DNA of 64,000 nt from Alicycliphilus denitrificans_A (GTDB lineage: Bacteria; Pseudomonadota; Gammaproteobacteria; Burkholderiales; Burkholderiaceae_C). Under the pieces are notes generated by a model. That model ran no database searches. It saw only the letters and a program-made list of their open reading frames with translations, and was not told where the DNA came from. A program made the translations under genes and the position numbers. The stretch spans positions 1,426,001 through 1,490,000 of the forward strand of contig NZ_CP126238.1 of NCBI RefSeq assembly GCF_044792555.1. The letters run 5' to 3'. Positions 41,918-50,711 of this stretch are shown piece by piece (the first letter of the stretch is position 1; each line of letters opens with the position of its first letter).

Positions 41918-42900
41918 CGAGTTCGCAGCCCGCCGGATGGACGGCGGCCGAGTTGGCGCAGGCGGCGGCGCGCGGACAGCTTGACCTGCATTACCAGCCG
42001 CTGGTCGATCTGCGCGATCACCGGATCGCTGGCGCGGAAGCGTTGATGCGCTGGCGGCATCCGAGGCTTGGCCTGTTGCCGCCCGGCCAGTTCCTGCCGC
42101 TGGCCGAGTCGTTCGGCCTGATGCCGGAAATAGGCGCGTGGGTGCTGGGCGAGGCCTGTCGCCAGATGCACAAGTGGCAAGGACCGGCATGGCAACCGTT
42201 CCGTCTTGCCGTCAATGTGTCCGCCAGCCAGGTTGGGCCAACGTTCGACGACGAGGTAAAGCGGGTGCTGGCCGATATGGCCCTGCCCGCCGAGCTTCTG
42301 GAGATCGAACTGACCGAATCGGTCGCATTCGGCAATCCAGCCCTGTTCGCCAGTTTCGACGCCTTGCGCGCCATCGGCGTGCGCTTCGCCGCCGACGACT
42401 TCGGCACCGGCTATTCCTGCCTGCAACATCTGAAATGCTGCCCCATCACCACATTGAAAATCGACCAATCCTTTGTCGCCAGGCTCCCGGATGATGCCCG
42501 TGACCAAACTATCGTGCGGGCGGTGATCCAGCTCGCGCACGGGCTGGGCATGGAGGTGGTAGCCGAGGGTGTGGAAACACCCGACTGCCTTGCGTGGTTG
42601 CGGCAGGCGGGTTGCGACACGGTGCAGGGTTTCCTGTTCGCCAGGCCGATGCCGGCGGCGGCCTTCGTCGGCTTCGTCAACCAATGGAGGAACACCACCA
42701 TGAACGCCAATGAACCGAGCACCAGTTGCTGCGTGTGCTGCAAGGAAATCCCGCTCGATGCCGCCTTCACGCCGGAAGGGGCCGAGTACGTGGAGCATTT
42801 CTGCGGGCTGGAGTGCTATCAGCGCTTCCAGGCGCGGGCCAGCACTGCGACCGAAACCAGCGTCAAACCGGACGCTTGTGATTCGCCGCCGTCAGGTTGA
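41914..42900 (+). CDS. urf2: EAL-domain protein with DUF3330-like tail (urf2)
   Basis: A 328-residue protein from ATG 41914, overlapping merE. The EAL domain is clear: [61 protein letters not shown]. The C-terminal part ([13 protein letters not shown] then [11 protein letters not shown]) is a Cys-rich domain like the separate DUF3330 proteins. In Tn21 the distal half of this gene gives tnpM. Here the gene is intact; the Tn402-type element inserts after it. Confidence 0.85.
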
Positions 42901-42943
42901 GGCATACCCTAACTTGGCGTCAAGCATTCGCAGCGAATTACGT

Positions 42944-42971
42944 TGTCATTTTCAGCAGACGACTGCACCAT
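42944..42971 (+). repeat. Left (tniA-side) terminal repeat
   Basis: Begins TGTCATTTTCAGCAGACGAC, followed by TGCACCAT. It matches the known Tn5053-family 25-bp terminal repeat except for one base. It is the mirror image of the right repeat with few differences. Confidence 0.85.
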
Positions 42972-43084
42972 TCAGCGCGGTTTGAAGCCTGTTGTGCATA
43001 CGGCTCCTGACAGCCAGATATCAGGACTTCTCTGCACGAAACCCGTCTATGCTCAATACTCGTGTGCACCAAAGCGAGGTGAGC

Positions 43085-44767
43085 ATGGCGACCGATACCG
43101 CACCGATTGCCGAGCACGGCGTGGCCACCCTGCCAGAACAGGCATGGGAGCGTGCGCGTCGTCGCGCGGAGATCATTGGGCCGTTGGCGCAGTCGGAGAC
43201 GGTCGGGCATGTAGCGGCCGACGCGGCAGCCCATGCACTGGGTCTGTCCCGGCGGCAGGTCTACGTCCTGATCCGCCGTGCCCGGCAAGGTTCGGGGCTG
43301 GTCACTGACTTGGCTCTTGGGCAGTCGAGCGGTGGCAAAGGTAAAGGCCGCTTGTCGGAGTCGGTCGAACGAATCATCCGTGAGCTACTGCAAAAGCGCT
43401 TCCTGACCAAGCAGAAGCGTAGCTTGGCGGCGTTCCACCGCGAAGTTGCGCGGGCGTGCAAGCTGCAAATGCTGCGGGTGCCGGCGCGCAACACGGTGGC
43501 GCTGCGGATCGCCAGCCTTGATCCACTCAAGACCACTCGCCTTCGGGAAGGTCAGGATGCGTCCCGCACCCTGCAAGGTGTTGGTGGTGTTCCGCCGCCT
43601 GTCTTCGCACCGCTGGAGCAGGTGCAGATCGACCACACAGTCATCGACCTGATCGTGGTGGACGAGCGCGAGCGGCAACCGATTGGCCGTCCGTACCTGA
43701 CCCTAGCCATCGACGTATTCACCCGCTGCGTGGTTGGCATGGTGGTCACGTTGGAAGCGCCCTCCGCCGTCTCGGTCGGCCTGTGCCTGGCGCATGCCGG
43801 CTGCGACAAGCGCCCTTGGTTGGAAGGGTTGGACGTAGAGATGGATTGGCCGATGAGCGGCAAGCCCAGACTGCTCTACTTGGACAATGCGGCTGAGTTC
43901 AAGAGCGAGGCGCTGCGCCGTGGCTGCGAGCAGCATGGCATCCGGTTGGACTATCGCCCGCTCGGGCAGCCGCACTACGGCGGTATCGTGGAACGGATCA
44001 TCGGCACGGCGATGCAGATGATCCACGACGAATTGCCAGGGACGACCTTCTCCAACCCAGACCAGCGTGGGGAATACGCCTCCGAAAGGATGGCCGCCCT
44101 GACACTGCGCGAGCTGGAGCGCTGGCTCGCATTGGCGGTGGGCACCTATCACGGCTCCGTGCACAACGGCCTGCTCCAACCGCCGGCTGCGCGCTGGGCC
44201 GAAGCTATCGCACGGACCGGCGTGCCAACCGTCATCACTCGCGCCACGGCTTTTCTGGTCGATTTTCTGCCCATCATCCGCCGCACGCTGACCCGCACCG
44301 GCTTCGTCATCGACCACATCCACTACTACGCCGATGCGCTCAAGCCGTGGATAGCGCGCCGCGACCGCTTGCCTGCGTTCCTGATCCGGCGCGATCCGCG
44401 CGACATCAGCCGCATATGGGTGCTGGAACCAGAGGGGCAGCATTACCTGGAAATCCCCTACCGCACCTTGTCGCACCCGGCTGTCACCCTCTGGGAACAA
44501 CGACAGGCGCTGGCGAAATTGCGGCAGCAAGGGCGCGAACAGGTGGATGAGTCGGCGCTGTTCCGCATGATCGGCCAGATGCGCGAAATCGTGACCACCG
44601 CGCAGAAAGGTACGCGCAAGGCGCGGCGCGACGCGGATCGACGCCAGCATCTCAAGGCAACGGCACTGCCTGTCAAAACCACGCCACCACCGGACGCGGA
44701 CATGGCTGACCCGCAGGCAGACAACCAGCCGCCGGCCAAACCGTTCGACCAGATCGAGGAGTGGTAG
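43085..44767 (+). CDS. tniA: TniA transposase (DDE)
   Basis: A 560-residue transposase from ATG 43085 (MATDTAPIAEHGVATLPEQ) with GAGG upstream. The DDE residues fall in EQVQIDHTVIDLIV, LLYLDNAAEF and HYGGIVERII. Family length about 559 residues. It cuts and joins the element ends with TniB and TniQ. Confidence 0.93.
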   Translation: MATDTAPIAEHGVATLPEQAWERARRRAEIIGPLAQSETVGHVAADAAAHALGLSRRQVYVLIRRARQGSGLVTDLALGQSSGGKGKGRLSESVERIIRELLQKRFLTKQKRSLAAFHREVARACKLQMLRVPARNTVALRIASLDPLKTTRLREGQDASRTLQGVGGVPPPVFAPLEQVQIDHTVIDLIVVDERERQPIGRPYLTLAIDVFTRCVVGMVVTLEAPSAVSVGLCLAHAGCDKRPWLEGLDVEMDWPMSGKPRLLYLDNAAEFKSEALRRGCEQHGIRLDYRPLGQPHYGGIVERIIGTAMQMIHDELPGTTFSNPDQRGEYASERMAALTLRELERWLALAVGTYHGSVHNGLLQPPAARWAEAIARTGVPTVITRATAFLVDFLPIIRRTLTRTGFVIDHIHYYADALKPWIARRDRLPAFLIRRDPRDISRIWVLEPEGQHYLEIPYRTLSHPAVTLWEQRQALAKLRQQGREQVDESALFRMIGQMREIVTTAQKGTRKARRDADRRQHLKATALPVKTTPPPDADMADPQADNQPPAKPFDQIEEW

Positions 44768-44769
44768 CC

Positions 44770-45678
44770 GTGGACGACTATCCCATCATCGACCTGTCCC
44801 ACCTGCTGCCGGCGGCGCAGGGCTTGGCCCGGCTGCCGGCGGACGAGCGCATCCAACGCCTTCGCGCCGACCGCTGGATCGGCTATCCCCGCGCGGTCGA
44901 AGCGCTGAACCGGCTGGAAACCCTGTATGCGTGGCCGAACAAACAACGCATGCCCAACCTGCTGCTGATTGGTCCAACCAACAACGGCAAGTCGATGATC
45001 GTCGAGAAATTCCGGCGCACGCATCTGGCTAGCTCCGATGCCGACCAGGAGCACATCCCAGTGTTGGTTGTGCAGATGCCGTCCGAGCCGTCGGTGATCC
45101 GCTTCTACGTCGCGCTGCTCGCGGCAATGGGTGCGCCATTGCGACCGCGCCCACGGCTGCCGGAAATGGAGCAACTGGCGCTGGCACTGCTGCGCAAGGT
45201 CGGCGTGCGCATGCTGGTGATCGACGAGTTGCACAACGTCCTGGCCGGCAACAGCGTCAACCGCCGGGAATTCCTCAATCTGTTGCGCTTCCTCGGCAAC
45301 GAATTGCGCATCCCACTGGTCGGGGTTGGTACGCGCGACGCCTACCTGGCCATCCGCTCGGATGACCAGTTGGAAAACCGCTTCGAGCCGATGATGCTGC
45401 CGGTGTGGGAGGCCAACGACGATTGCTGCTCACTGCTGGCCAGCTTCGCGGCTTCGCTCCCGCTGCGGCGACCCTCGTCGATTGCCACGCTGGATATGGC
45501 CCGCTACCTGCTTACGCGCAGCGAGGGCACCATAGGCGAACTGGCGCACTTGCTGATGGCGGCGGCCATCGTCGCCGTGGAGAGCGGCGAGGAAGCGATC
45601 AACCACCGCACGCTCAGCATGGCCGATTACACCGGCCCCAGCGAGCGGCGGCGGCAATTCGAGCGGGAACTGATGTGA
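44770..45678 (+). CDS. tniB: TniB ATPase
   Basis: A 302-residue AAA+ ATPase from GTG 44770, two bases after the tniA stop. Walker A LLLIGPTNNGKSMIVEKF (about residues 67-84) and Walker B VRMLVIDELHNVL (about 148-160). It acts as target selector with TniA, like MuB. Confidence 0.93.
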   Translation: MDDYPIIDLSHLLPAAQGLARLPADERIQRLRADRWIGYPRAVEALNRLETLYAWPNKQRMPNLLLIGPTNNGKSMIVEKFRRTHLASSDADQEHIPVLVVQMPSEPSVIRFYVALLAAMGAPLRPRPRLPEMEQLALALLRKVGVRMLVIDELHNVLAGNSVNRREFLNLLRFLGNELRIPLVGVGTRDAYLAIRSDDQLENRFEPMMLPVWEANDDCCSLLASFAASLPLRRPSSIATLDMARYLLTRSEGTIGELAHLLMAAAIVAVESGEEAINHRTLSMADYTGPSERRRQFERELM

Positions 45679-46892
45679 AGCCAGCGCCACGCTGGCCGCT
45701 GCATCCGGCTCCCAGGGAAGGCGAAGCCTTGTCTTCGTGGCTCAACCGCGTGGCCCTTTGCTATCACATGGAGGTATCCGAGCTGCTGGAGCATGATCTT
45801 GGTCACGGCCAGGTTGATGACCTGGACACCGCGCCACCACTGGCGCTGCTGGCGATGCTCTCCCAGCGGAGCGGCATCGAGCCGGACCGGCTGCGTTGCA
45901 TGAGTTTCGCCGGTTGGGTGCCTTGGCTACTGGACAGCCTTGATGATCAGATTCCAGACGCATTGGAAACCTATGCGTTCCAGCTCTCGGTGCTGCTGCC
46001 GAAACTCCGCCGTAGGACGCGATCCATCACGAGCTGGCGTGCCTGGCTGCCCAGCCAGCCGATACATCGCGCCTGTCCGCTCTGTCTGAACGACCCGGCA
46101 AACCAAGCCGTACTGCTTGCATGGAAGCTGCCCCTGATGCTGAGCTGCCCGCTGCATGGCTGCTGGCTGGAATCCTATTGGGGCGTGCCTGGGCGGTTTC
46201 TCGGCTGGGATAACGCCGACACTGCGCCGCGCACCGCCAGCGACGCGATTGCAGTGATGGACCGGCGTACCTGGCAGGCACTGACGACCGGCCATGTGGA
46301 GCTGCCGCGCCGACGCATCCACGCTGGATTGTGGTTTCGGCTGCTACGCACGCTGCTCGATGAGTTGAACACCCCGCTTTCGGCGTGCGGAACCTACGCG
46401 GGGTATCTCCGCCAAGTCTGGGAAGGCTGCGGGCATCCGCTGCGTGCTGGGCAAAGTCTGTGGCGACCGTATGAAACCCTGAATCCGGCAGTACGGTTGC
46501 AGATGCTGGAGGCGGCGGCAACGGCAATCAGCTTGATTGAGGTGAGGGATATAAGCCCGCCAGGCGAGCATGCAAAGCTTTTTTGGTCCGAGCCCCAAAC
46601 CGGGTTCACCAGTGGTCTGCTGGCGAAAGCCCCGAAGCCCGAACCCGTCGATCACTGGCAACGGGCGGTCCACGCTATCAATGAGGCGATCATTGAAGCG
46701 CGGCACAACCCCGAGACGGCGCGCTCGCTGTTCGCGTTGGCTTCCTATGGTCGGCGCGACCCCGCTTCCCTGGAACATTTGCGCGCCACCTTTACAAAGG
46801 AAGGCATCCCCACGGAATTTCTGTCACATTATGAGCCTGACGGACCCTTTGCATGTCTTAGACAGAATGACGGGTTAAGTGACAACTTTTGA
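45675..46892 (+). CDS. tniQ: TniQ
   Basis: A 405-residue protein from GTG 45675, overlapping the tniB stop in ATGTGA. Cys-containing motifs (IHRACPLCLNDPANQ, LSCPLHGCWL) are those of the TniQ family zinc-binding domain. Needed for transposition in Tn5053-type elements. Confidence 0.92.
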   Translation: MKPAPRWPLHPAPREGEALSSWLNRVALCYHMEVSELLEHDLGHGQVDDLDTAPPLALLAMLSQRSGIEPDRLRCMSFAGWVPWLLDSLDDQIPDALETYAFQLSVLLPKLRRRTRSITSWRAWLPSQPIHRACPLCLNDPANQAVLLAWKLPLMLSCPLHGCWLESYWGVPGRFLGWDNADTAPRTASDAIAVMDRRTWQALTTGHVELPRRRIHAGLWFRLLRTLLDELNTPLSACGTYAGYLRQVWEGCGHPLRAGQSLWRPYETLNPAVRLQMLEAAATAISLIEVRDISPPGEHAKLFWSEPQTGFTSGLLAKAPKPEPVDHWQRAVHAINEAIIEARHNPETARSLFALASYGRRDPASLEHLRATFTKEGIPTEFLSHYEPDGPFACLRQNDGLSDNF

Positions 46893-46944
46893 CGACCTTA
46901 ACTTTCCGGCGCACACTGTCACATAATCGAACGTATATGTGACA
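46822..46944 (+). promoter_or_regulatory. res site of the tni module
   Basis: Several TGTCAC/GTGACA half-sites lie just before tniR: TGTCACATT at 46822-46830, GTGACAA around 46879, and the 9-bp inverted pair TGTCACATA (46917-46925) / TATGTGACA (46936-46944). This is the expected position and repeat type of the resolvase target. Part overlaps the end of tniQ. Confidence 0.7.
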
Positions 46945-46952
46945 GGTATGAC

Positions 46953-47567
46953 ATGCTGATCGGCTACATGCGGGTATCGAAGGCGGATGGCTCCCAGGCC
47001 ACTGACTTGCAGCGCGACGCGCTGATCGCTGCCGCCATCGATCCGGCGCATCTTTACGAAGACCAGGCATCCGGCAAGCGCGAGGATCGTCCCGGCTTGG
47101 CGAGCTGTTTGAAGGCGTTGCGTTCAGGGGATACCTTGGTCGTATGGAAGCTCGACCGGCTCGGGCGCGACCTGCGCCATCTGATCAATACCGTGCACGA
47201 TCTGACCGGGCGCGGCGTTGGCCTCAAGGTTCTGACCGGCCACGGAGCCGCCATCGACACGACGACCGCTGCTGGCAATCTGGTTTTCGGCATCTTCGCC
47301 GCACTGGCCGAATTCGAGCGCGAGCTGATCGCAGAGCGCACAGTAGCGGGCTTGGCCTCGGCGCGGGCGCGCGGCAGGAAAGGCGGTCGGCCTTTCAAAA
47401 TGACGGCCGCCAAGCTGCGCCTGGCGATGGCGGCAATGGGGCAGACTGAAACCAATGTCGGCGACCTGTGCCAAGAGCTCGGTATCACGCGACAGACCTT
47501 GTACCGGCATATTTCTCCCAAAGGGGAATTGCGCGCGGATGGAATACGACTGCTGTCCAAGGTGTAA
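46953..47567 (+). CDS. tniR: Serine resolvase TniR
   Basis: A 204-residue resolvase, MLIGYMRVSKADGSQ with Ser 9 as nucleophile, and C-terminal helix-turn-helix (NVGDLCQELGITRQTLYRH). It resolves cointegrates at the res site immediately upstream. Confidence 0.93.
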   Translation: MLIGYMRVSKADGSQATDLQRDALIAAAIDPAHLYEDQASGKREDRPGLASCLKALRSGDTLVVWKLDRLGRDLRHLINTVHDLTGRGVGLKVLTGHGAAIDTTTAAGNLVFGIFAALAEFERELIAERTVAGLASARARGRKGGRPFKMTAAKLRLAMAAMGQTETNVGDLCQELGITRQTLYRHISPKGELRADGIRLLSKV

Positions 47568-47654
47568 AAGAAAAACTGGCCTCTACATGGTCAGCACGGA
47601 TTCGAGGATGAAGGCGCTCATCGCGGCATCAATTCACCTATTCACGCCGTCAAA

Positions 47655-49601
47655 TCAGCTTTTTTGTACTGTCATTTGACGCGATGACCGCAAATTGATT
47701 GTAAAGGCCACCACAACGATGAATAACACAGCGAATTGCGCTGAGAGTGTTTGCCACGACGGATAGATGCCCAGCAGATCAATGCGTGGGATCGATATTG
47801 GGCTGGTATGCAATAACCCTGCTTCTTGCAGACCTGCGATGCCCTTGCCTGCCAAGACCACGGCAAGTATGGCCACCAGCAGTGAGCTGGCAGCGAAGAA
47901 CTGGCCAATCGGCAGGCGCGCACTGGTGCGCAGCAGTATGACTGCCAGCAGGGCCAGGATTCCCATGCCAGTGCCCAAGCCCGCCAGCAGGGGCCAGCCA
48001 TTTCCTTCTGTCCAGAGCGCTGCGTAGAACAGCACCGTCTCGAACACCTCACGGTAGACGGCGACGAAGGCCAGCGAAAACAAGAACCATGCCGTGCGCT
48101 TGTTCAGCGCCGACGACAGCTTTTCCTTGAGGTAGACCTGCCAACGACCGGCAACGCTCTTCTGGTGCATCCACATGCCCACACCCAGCAAGACCACGGC
48201 GGCAAAGAGTGACGAAAAGCCTTCCGTTAGCTCCCGGCTTGCCCCACTGACGCCGACCAAGTAAGTTGCCACTGCCCATGTAATGCCGCCTGCGGCCAGC
48301 GCGGATGCCCAGCCTGCATGCACGTAGATCAATACGTCTTTCCGTTCGGCTTTCTTGAGAAACGCCAGCATGGCAACGACCACCAGCAGGGCTTCCAATC
48401 CTTCACGTAGCAAGATGGTTAACGCACCGATGAAGGCCGCCACGGCATCGTCGTCGGAGGGAGCAAGCACCTTGTCCGCTTCATCCAGCAAGCCGCGCAA
48501 ATGCAGCTCCGCTGTCTGCACATCGGCAGGCGAACCATTGGCTATCAATGCCCGGTAGGACACCATCGCGGCTTCGATCTTCTCGAACAGCGGCCGATTG
48601 CGAGTGGCCAACGCCGGTTCGACCGGCTCGAAGCCATCGAGGTAAGCAGACAAGGCTAGCTTGGTCGCACCTGCACGGTCGTCAGCCAGCAATGCCGTCA
48701 CGCTCTCACTGAGTTTGGCTTTGGCAATCGCGGTGCCCTTCGGACTGCTGATATTCAGCGCGCTCGGATTGGCGCGCAAATAGGCCGTCAGGGCTCTGGC
48801 GGAAGGCTCATCCAGCCTGTCCGCCAAGACATGCTCAGATGTTTGCGTCAGCACATCCAGACTGACGAGCGTCTGGCGAACCTGCGCGTTGGCTTGCCAG
48901 AGCTTGGCTCCTTCGTCCTTGTCGCTTTGCGTATAAGGTAGCGTGCCAACAAAGAACGCCAATGCCCATCGGTCTTCATCCGACAACGCGCCAAAGCCCT
49001 GCATAGCGGTGCCCTGGACACCGTTGCTGATAATTTGGTGTAGCGCGAATAAGCTGCGCTCGCGCGCCCGCATGTGATCGGCCAGCGCGGTCGGCTTGGG
49101 GTTGAGGGATGCCGCTAGGGGGCCATCACCGCGCCCTTGCTGACCGTGACAGGCCGCACACTGGGCCTGAAACAACTGCCCTCCCTTCGCTAAGACCGGC
49201 ATGGCAGTCGGTGCGACTGGAAACGGGTACGCCTTTTGCACCGCACTGGACAGCGCGTGCGCCAGTTTTGCTACGCTGGCCGGATCGGCTTTGGCAGCTA
49301 CCGCAGCACGCAAAGCGGTCGCTTGTTGCAACAAGCGACCCTTGTCGGTCTGGTCAGGTAATTCTCCCAGTTGACGTTCGGCTGTCGCTGAAAATTCCTG
49401 CATTTCAGCGTACTCCGACGATTTCAGGACCACACCGTTGGCTACCGCGCCGCCGTAATCGACGGCGACGTAGTCCAGAAGTTGCCAAATCTGTTTGGCT
49501 TTGAGTTCGGTGGTGTTGGCTGCGTAGCTTGGCCCGCCGATTAACGAGCAAATCGCCAACAGCAAAGCCATCAGCCAGCGATAGGGTAATCGGCAGGGCA
49601 T
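47655..49601 (-). CDS. pbrT: PbrT lead uptake protein (FTR1-type)
   Basis: A 648-residue protein. N-terminal signal, a periplasmic part with a cytochrome-c-like CAACH motif (FQAQCAACHGQQGRGDG, about 150-166), and a C-terminal FTR1-like permease with REGLEALLVVV and YREVFETVLFY in its helices. This arrangement is that of PbrT, which takes up Pb(II) into the cell in the pbr systems. It is last in the minus-strand pbr operon. Confidence 0.85.
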   Translation of the reverse strand: MPCRLPYRWLMALLLAICSLIGGPSYAANTTELKAKQIWQLLDYVAVDYGGAVANGVVLKSSEYAEMQEFSATAERQLGELPDQTDKGRLLQQATALRAAVAAKADPASVAKLAHALSSAVQKAYPFPVAPTAMPVLAKGGQLFQAQCAACHGQQGRGDGPLAASLNPKPTALADHMRARERSLFALHQIISNGVQGTAMQGFGALSDEDRWALAFFVGTLPYTQSDKDEGAKLWQANAQVRQTLVSLDVLTQTSEHVLADRLDEPSARALTAYLRANPSALNISSPKGTAIAKAKLSESVTALLADDRAGATKLALSAYLDGFEPVEPALATRNRPLFEKIEAAMVSYRALIANGSPADVQTAELHLRGLLDEADKVLAPSDDDAVAAFIGALTILLREGLEALLVVVAMLAFLKKAERKDVLIYVHAGWASALAAGGITWAVATYLVGVSGASRELTEGFSSLFAAVVLLGVGMWMHQKSVAGRWQVYLKEKLSSALNKRTAWFLFSLAFVAVYREVFETVLFYAALWTEGNGWPLLAGLGTGMGILALLAVILLRTSARLPIGQFFAASSLLVAILAVVLAGKGIAGLQEAGLLHTSPISIPRIDLLGIYPSWQTLSAQFAVLFIVVVAFTINLRSSRQMTVQKS

Positions 49602-49619
49602 GGGAATTCTCTGGTTAAA

Positions 49620-50711
49620 TCATTGAGAATGATTATAATTCGCAATTGATCCTGTGTCCATCCTCTTTTCCCGGGTCTGCATCTGCATGATGAGCAAAGC
49701 AGCGCCCGACGTGATCGCCACGTCAGCGAGGTTGAAGGCGGGCCAGTGCGCGAGCCGCCAATGGAAGTCGAGGAAATCAACCACCTGTCCACGCAACATG
49801 CGATCCGCCACATTGCCGAGCGCACCACCAAGGATCAGGCTGTAGCCCATCGCTTCGAGACGTGGCCGTTGCTGGCACAGCATGCGACCCAGCCAAGCAG
49901 AAACAACCAGACCCAACGTGATGAAAAAGTAACGTTGCCAGCCGCCAGCGTTCGCCAAAAAGCTGAACGCCGCACCCGGATTCAGGACGTGAACGAGGTT
50001 GAAAAACGGAGTGATTTCGACTTGCTCACCGTAGGCAAACGTGCGAATGATGGCGAACTTGGTGAGCTGATCTGTCATGACAATAGTGGCGGCCACGGTG
50101 AACCAGATCCAGGCCGACGTGCGACGAGCCGATTGCCATACAGAGGCGGCCAGCGGAAGCAGCCACCGGGCGAGTGCCGTGCAGCTCCATCCCAGCGCCC
50201 ACCCCGCCAACACATCCGCCGGGAAGTGCATTCCCGCAGCGATGCGCGACCAGCCGACCAACGTGGCATATAGCACCAAGCCGACGCGACCATGGCGGCC
50301 CATCAACGGCCAGAGTGCACCGACCACCAGCGCGGCATAGGTGGCATGCCCGCTGGGCAGGCTGTAGTGAAGCTCTTTGTCCCCGATGACGCGCACCAGC
50401 TCGCCAAGGACGGCAGGCGGGCGTGGAAAGTCGAACCATAGCTTCAAGACGGTGGCGACCAATAACGCCAGCAAGAAGGCCGCGCTAAAACCAATAAGGC
50501 GATGCCGAACGGCCGTGCCACGCGCCGCGTTAGTAGCCGATTTCGACCACCACCACAGACCCAACAGCATCAGCGGCGCTGTCCAGTAACTTCCCACGAG
50601 GCTAAAGAACCATGCCAGTGGTTCCAGCGTGGCGGGCGTGCCTGTGTTAATGACTTGAAACAACGCGATGTTCAGGCCACCCCAGTCATAGAGAAAGAGT
50701 TTCCAGCTCAT
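49620..50711 (-). CDS. pbrBC: PAP2 phosphatase fused to signal peptidase II (PbrB-PbrC)
   Basis: A 363-residue fusion from ATG 50711. The first 190 residues are a PAP2-type phosphatase: KLWFDFPRPPAV, SLPSGHATYAAL and SRIAAGMHFPADVLAGW. The rest is LspA: TDQLTKFAIIRTF, NLVHVLNPGAAFSFL, GALGNVADRM and WPAFNLADVAI with catalytic Asp residues. PbrB provides phosphate that sequesters exported lead; PbrC matures it. The fusion is known from pbr operons. Start overlaps pbrA in ATGA. Confidence 0.85.
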   Translation of the reverse strand: MSWKLFLYDWGGLNIALFQVINTGTPATLEPLAWFFSLVGSYWTAPLMLLGLWWWSKSATNAARGTAVRHRLIGFSAAFLLALLVATVLKLWFDFPRPPAVLGELVRVIGDKELHYSLPSGHATYAALVVGALWPLMGRHGRVGLVLYATLVGWSRIAAGMHFPADVLAGWALGWSCTALARWLLPLAASVWQSARRTSAWIWFTVAATIVMTDQLTKFAIIRTFAYGEQVEITPFFNLVHVLNPGAAFSFLANAGGWQRYFFITLGLVVSAWLGRMLCQQRPRLEAMGYSLILGGALGNVADRMLRGQVVDFLDFHWRLAHWPAFNLADVAITSGAALLIMQMQTREKRMDTGSIANYNHSQ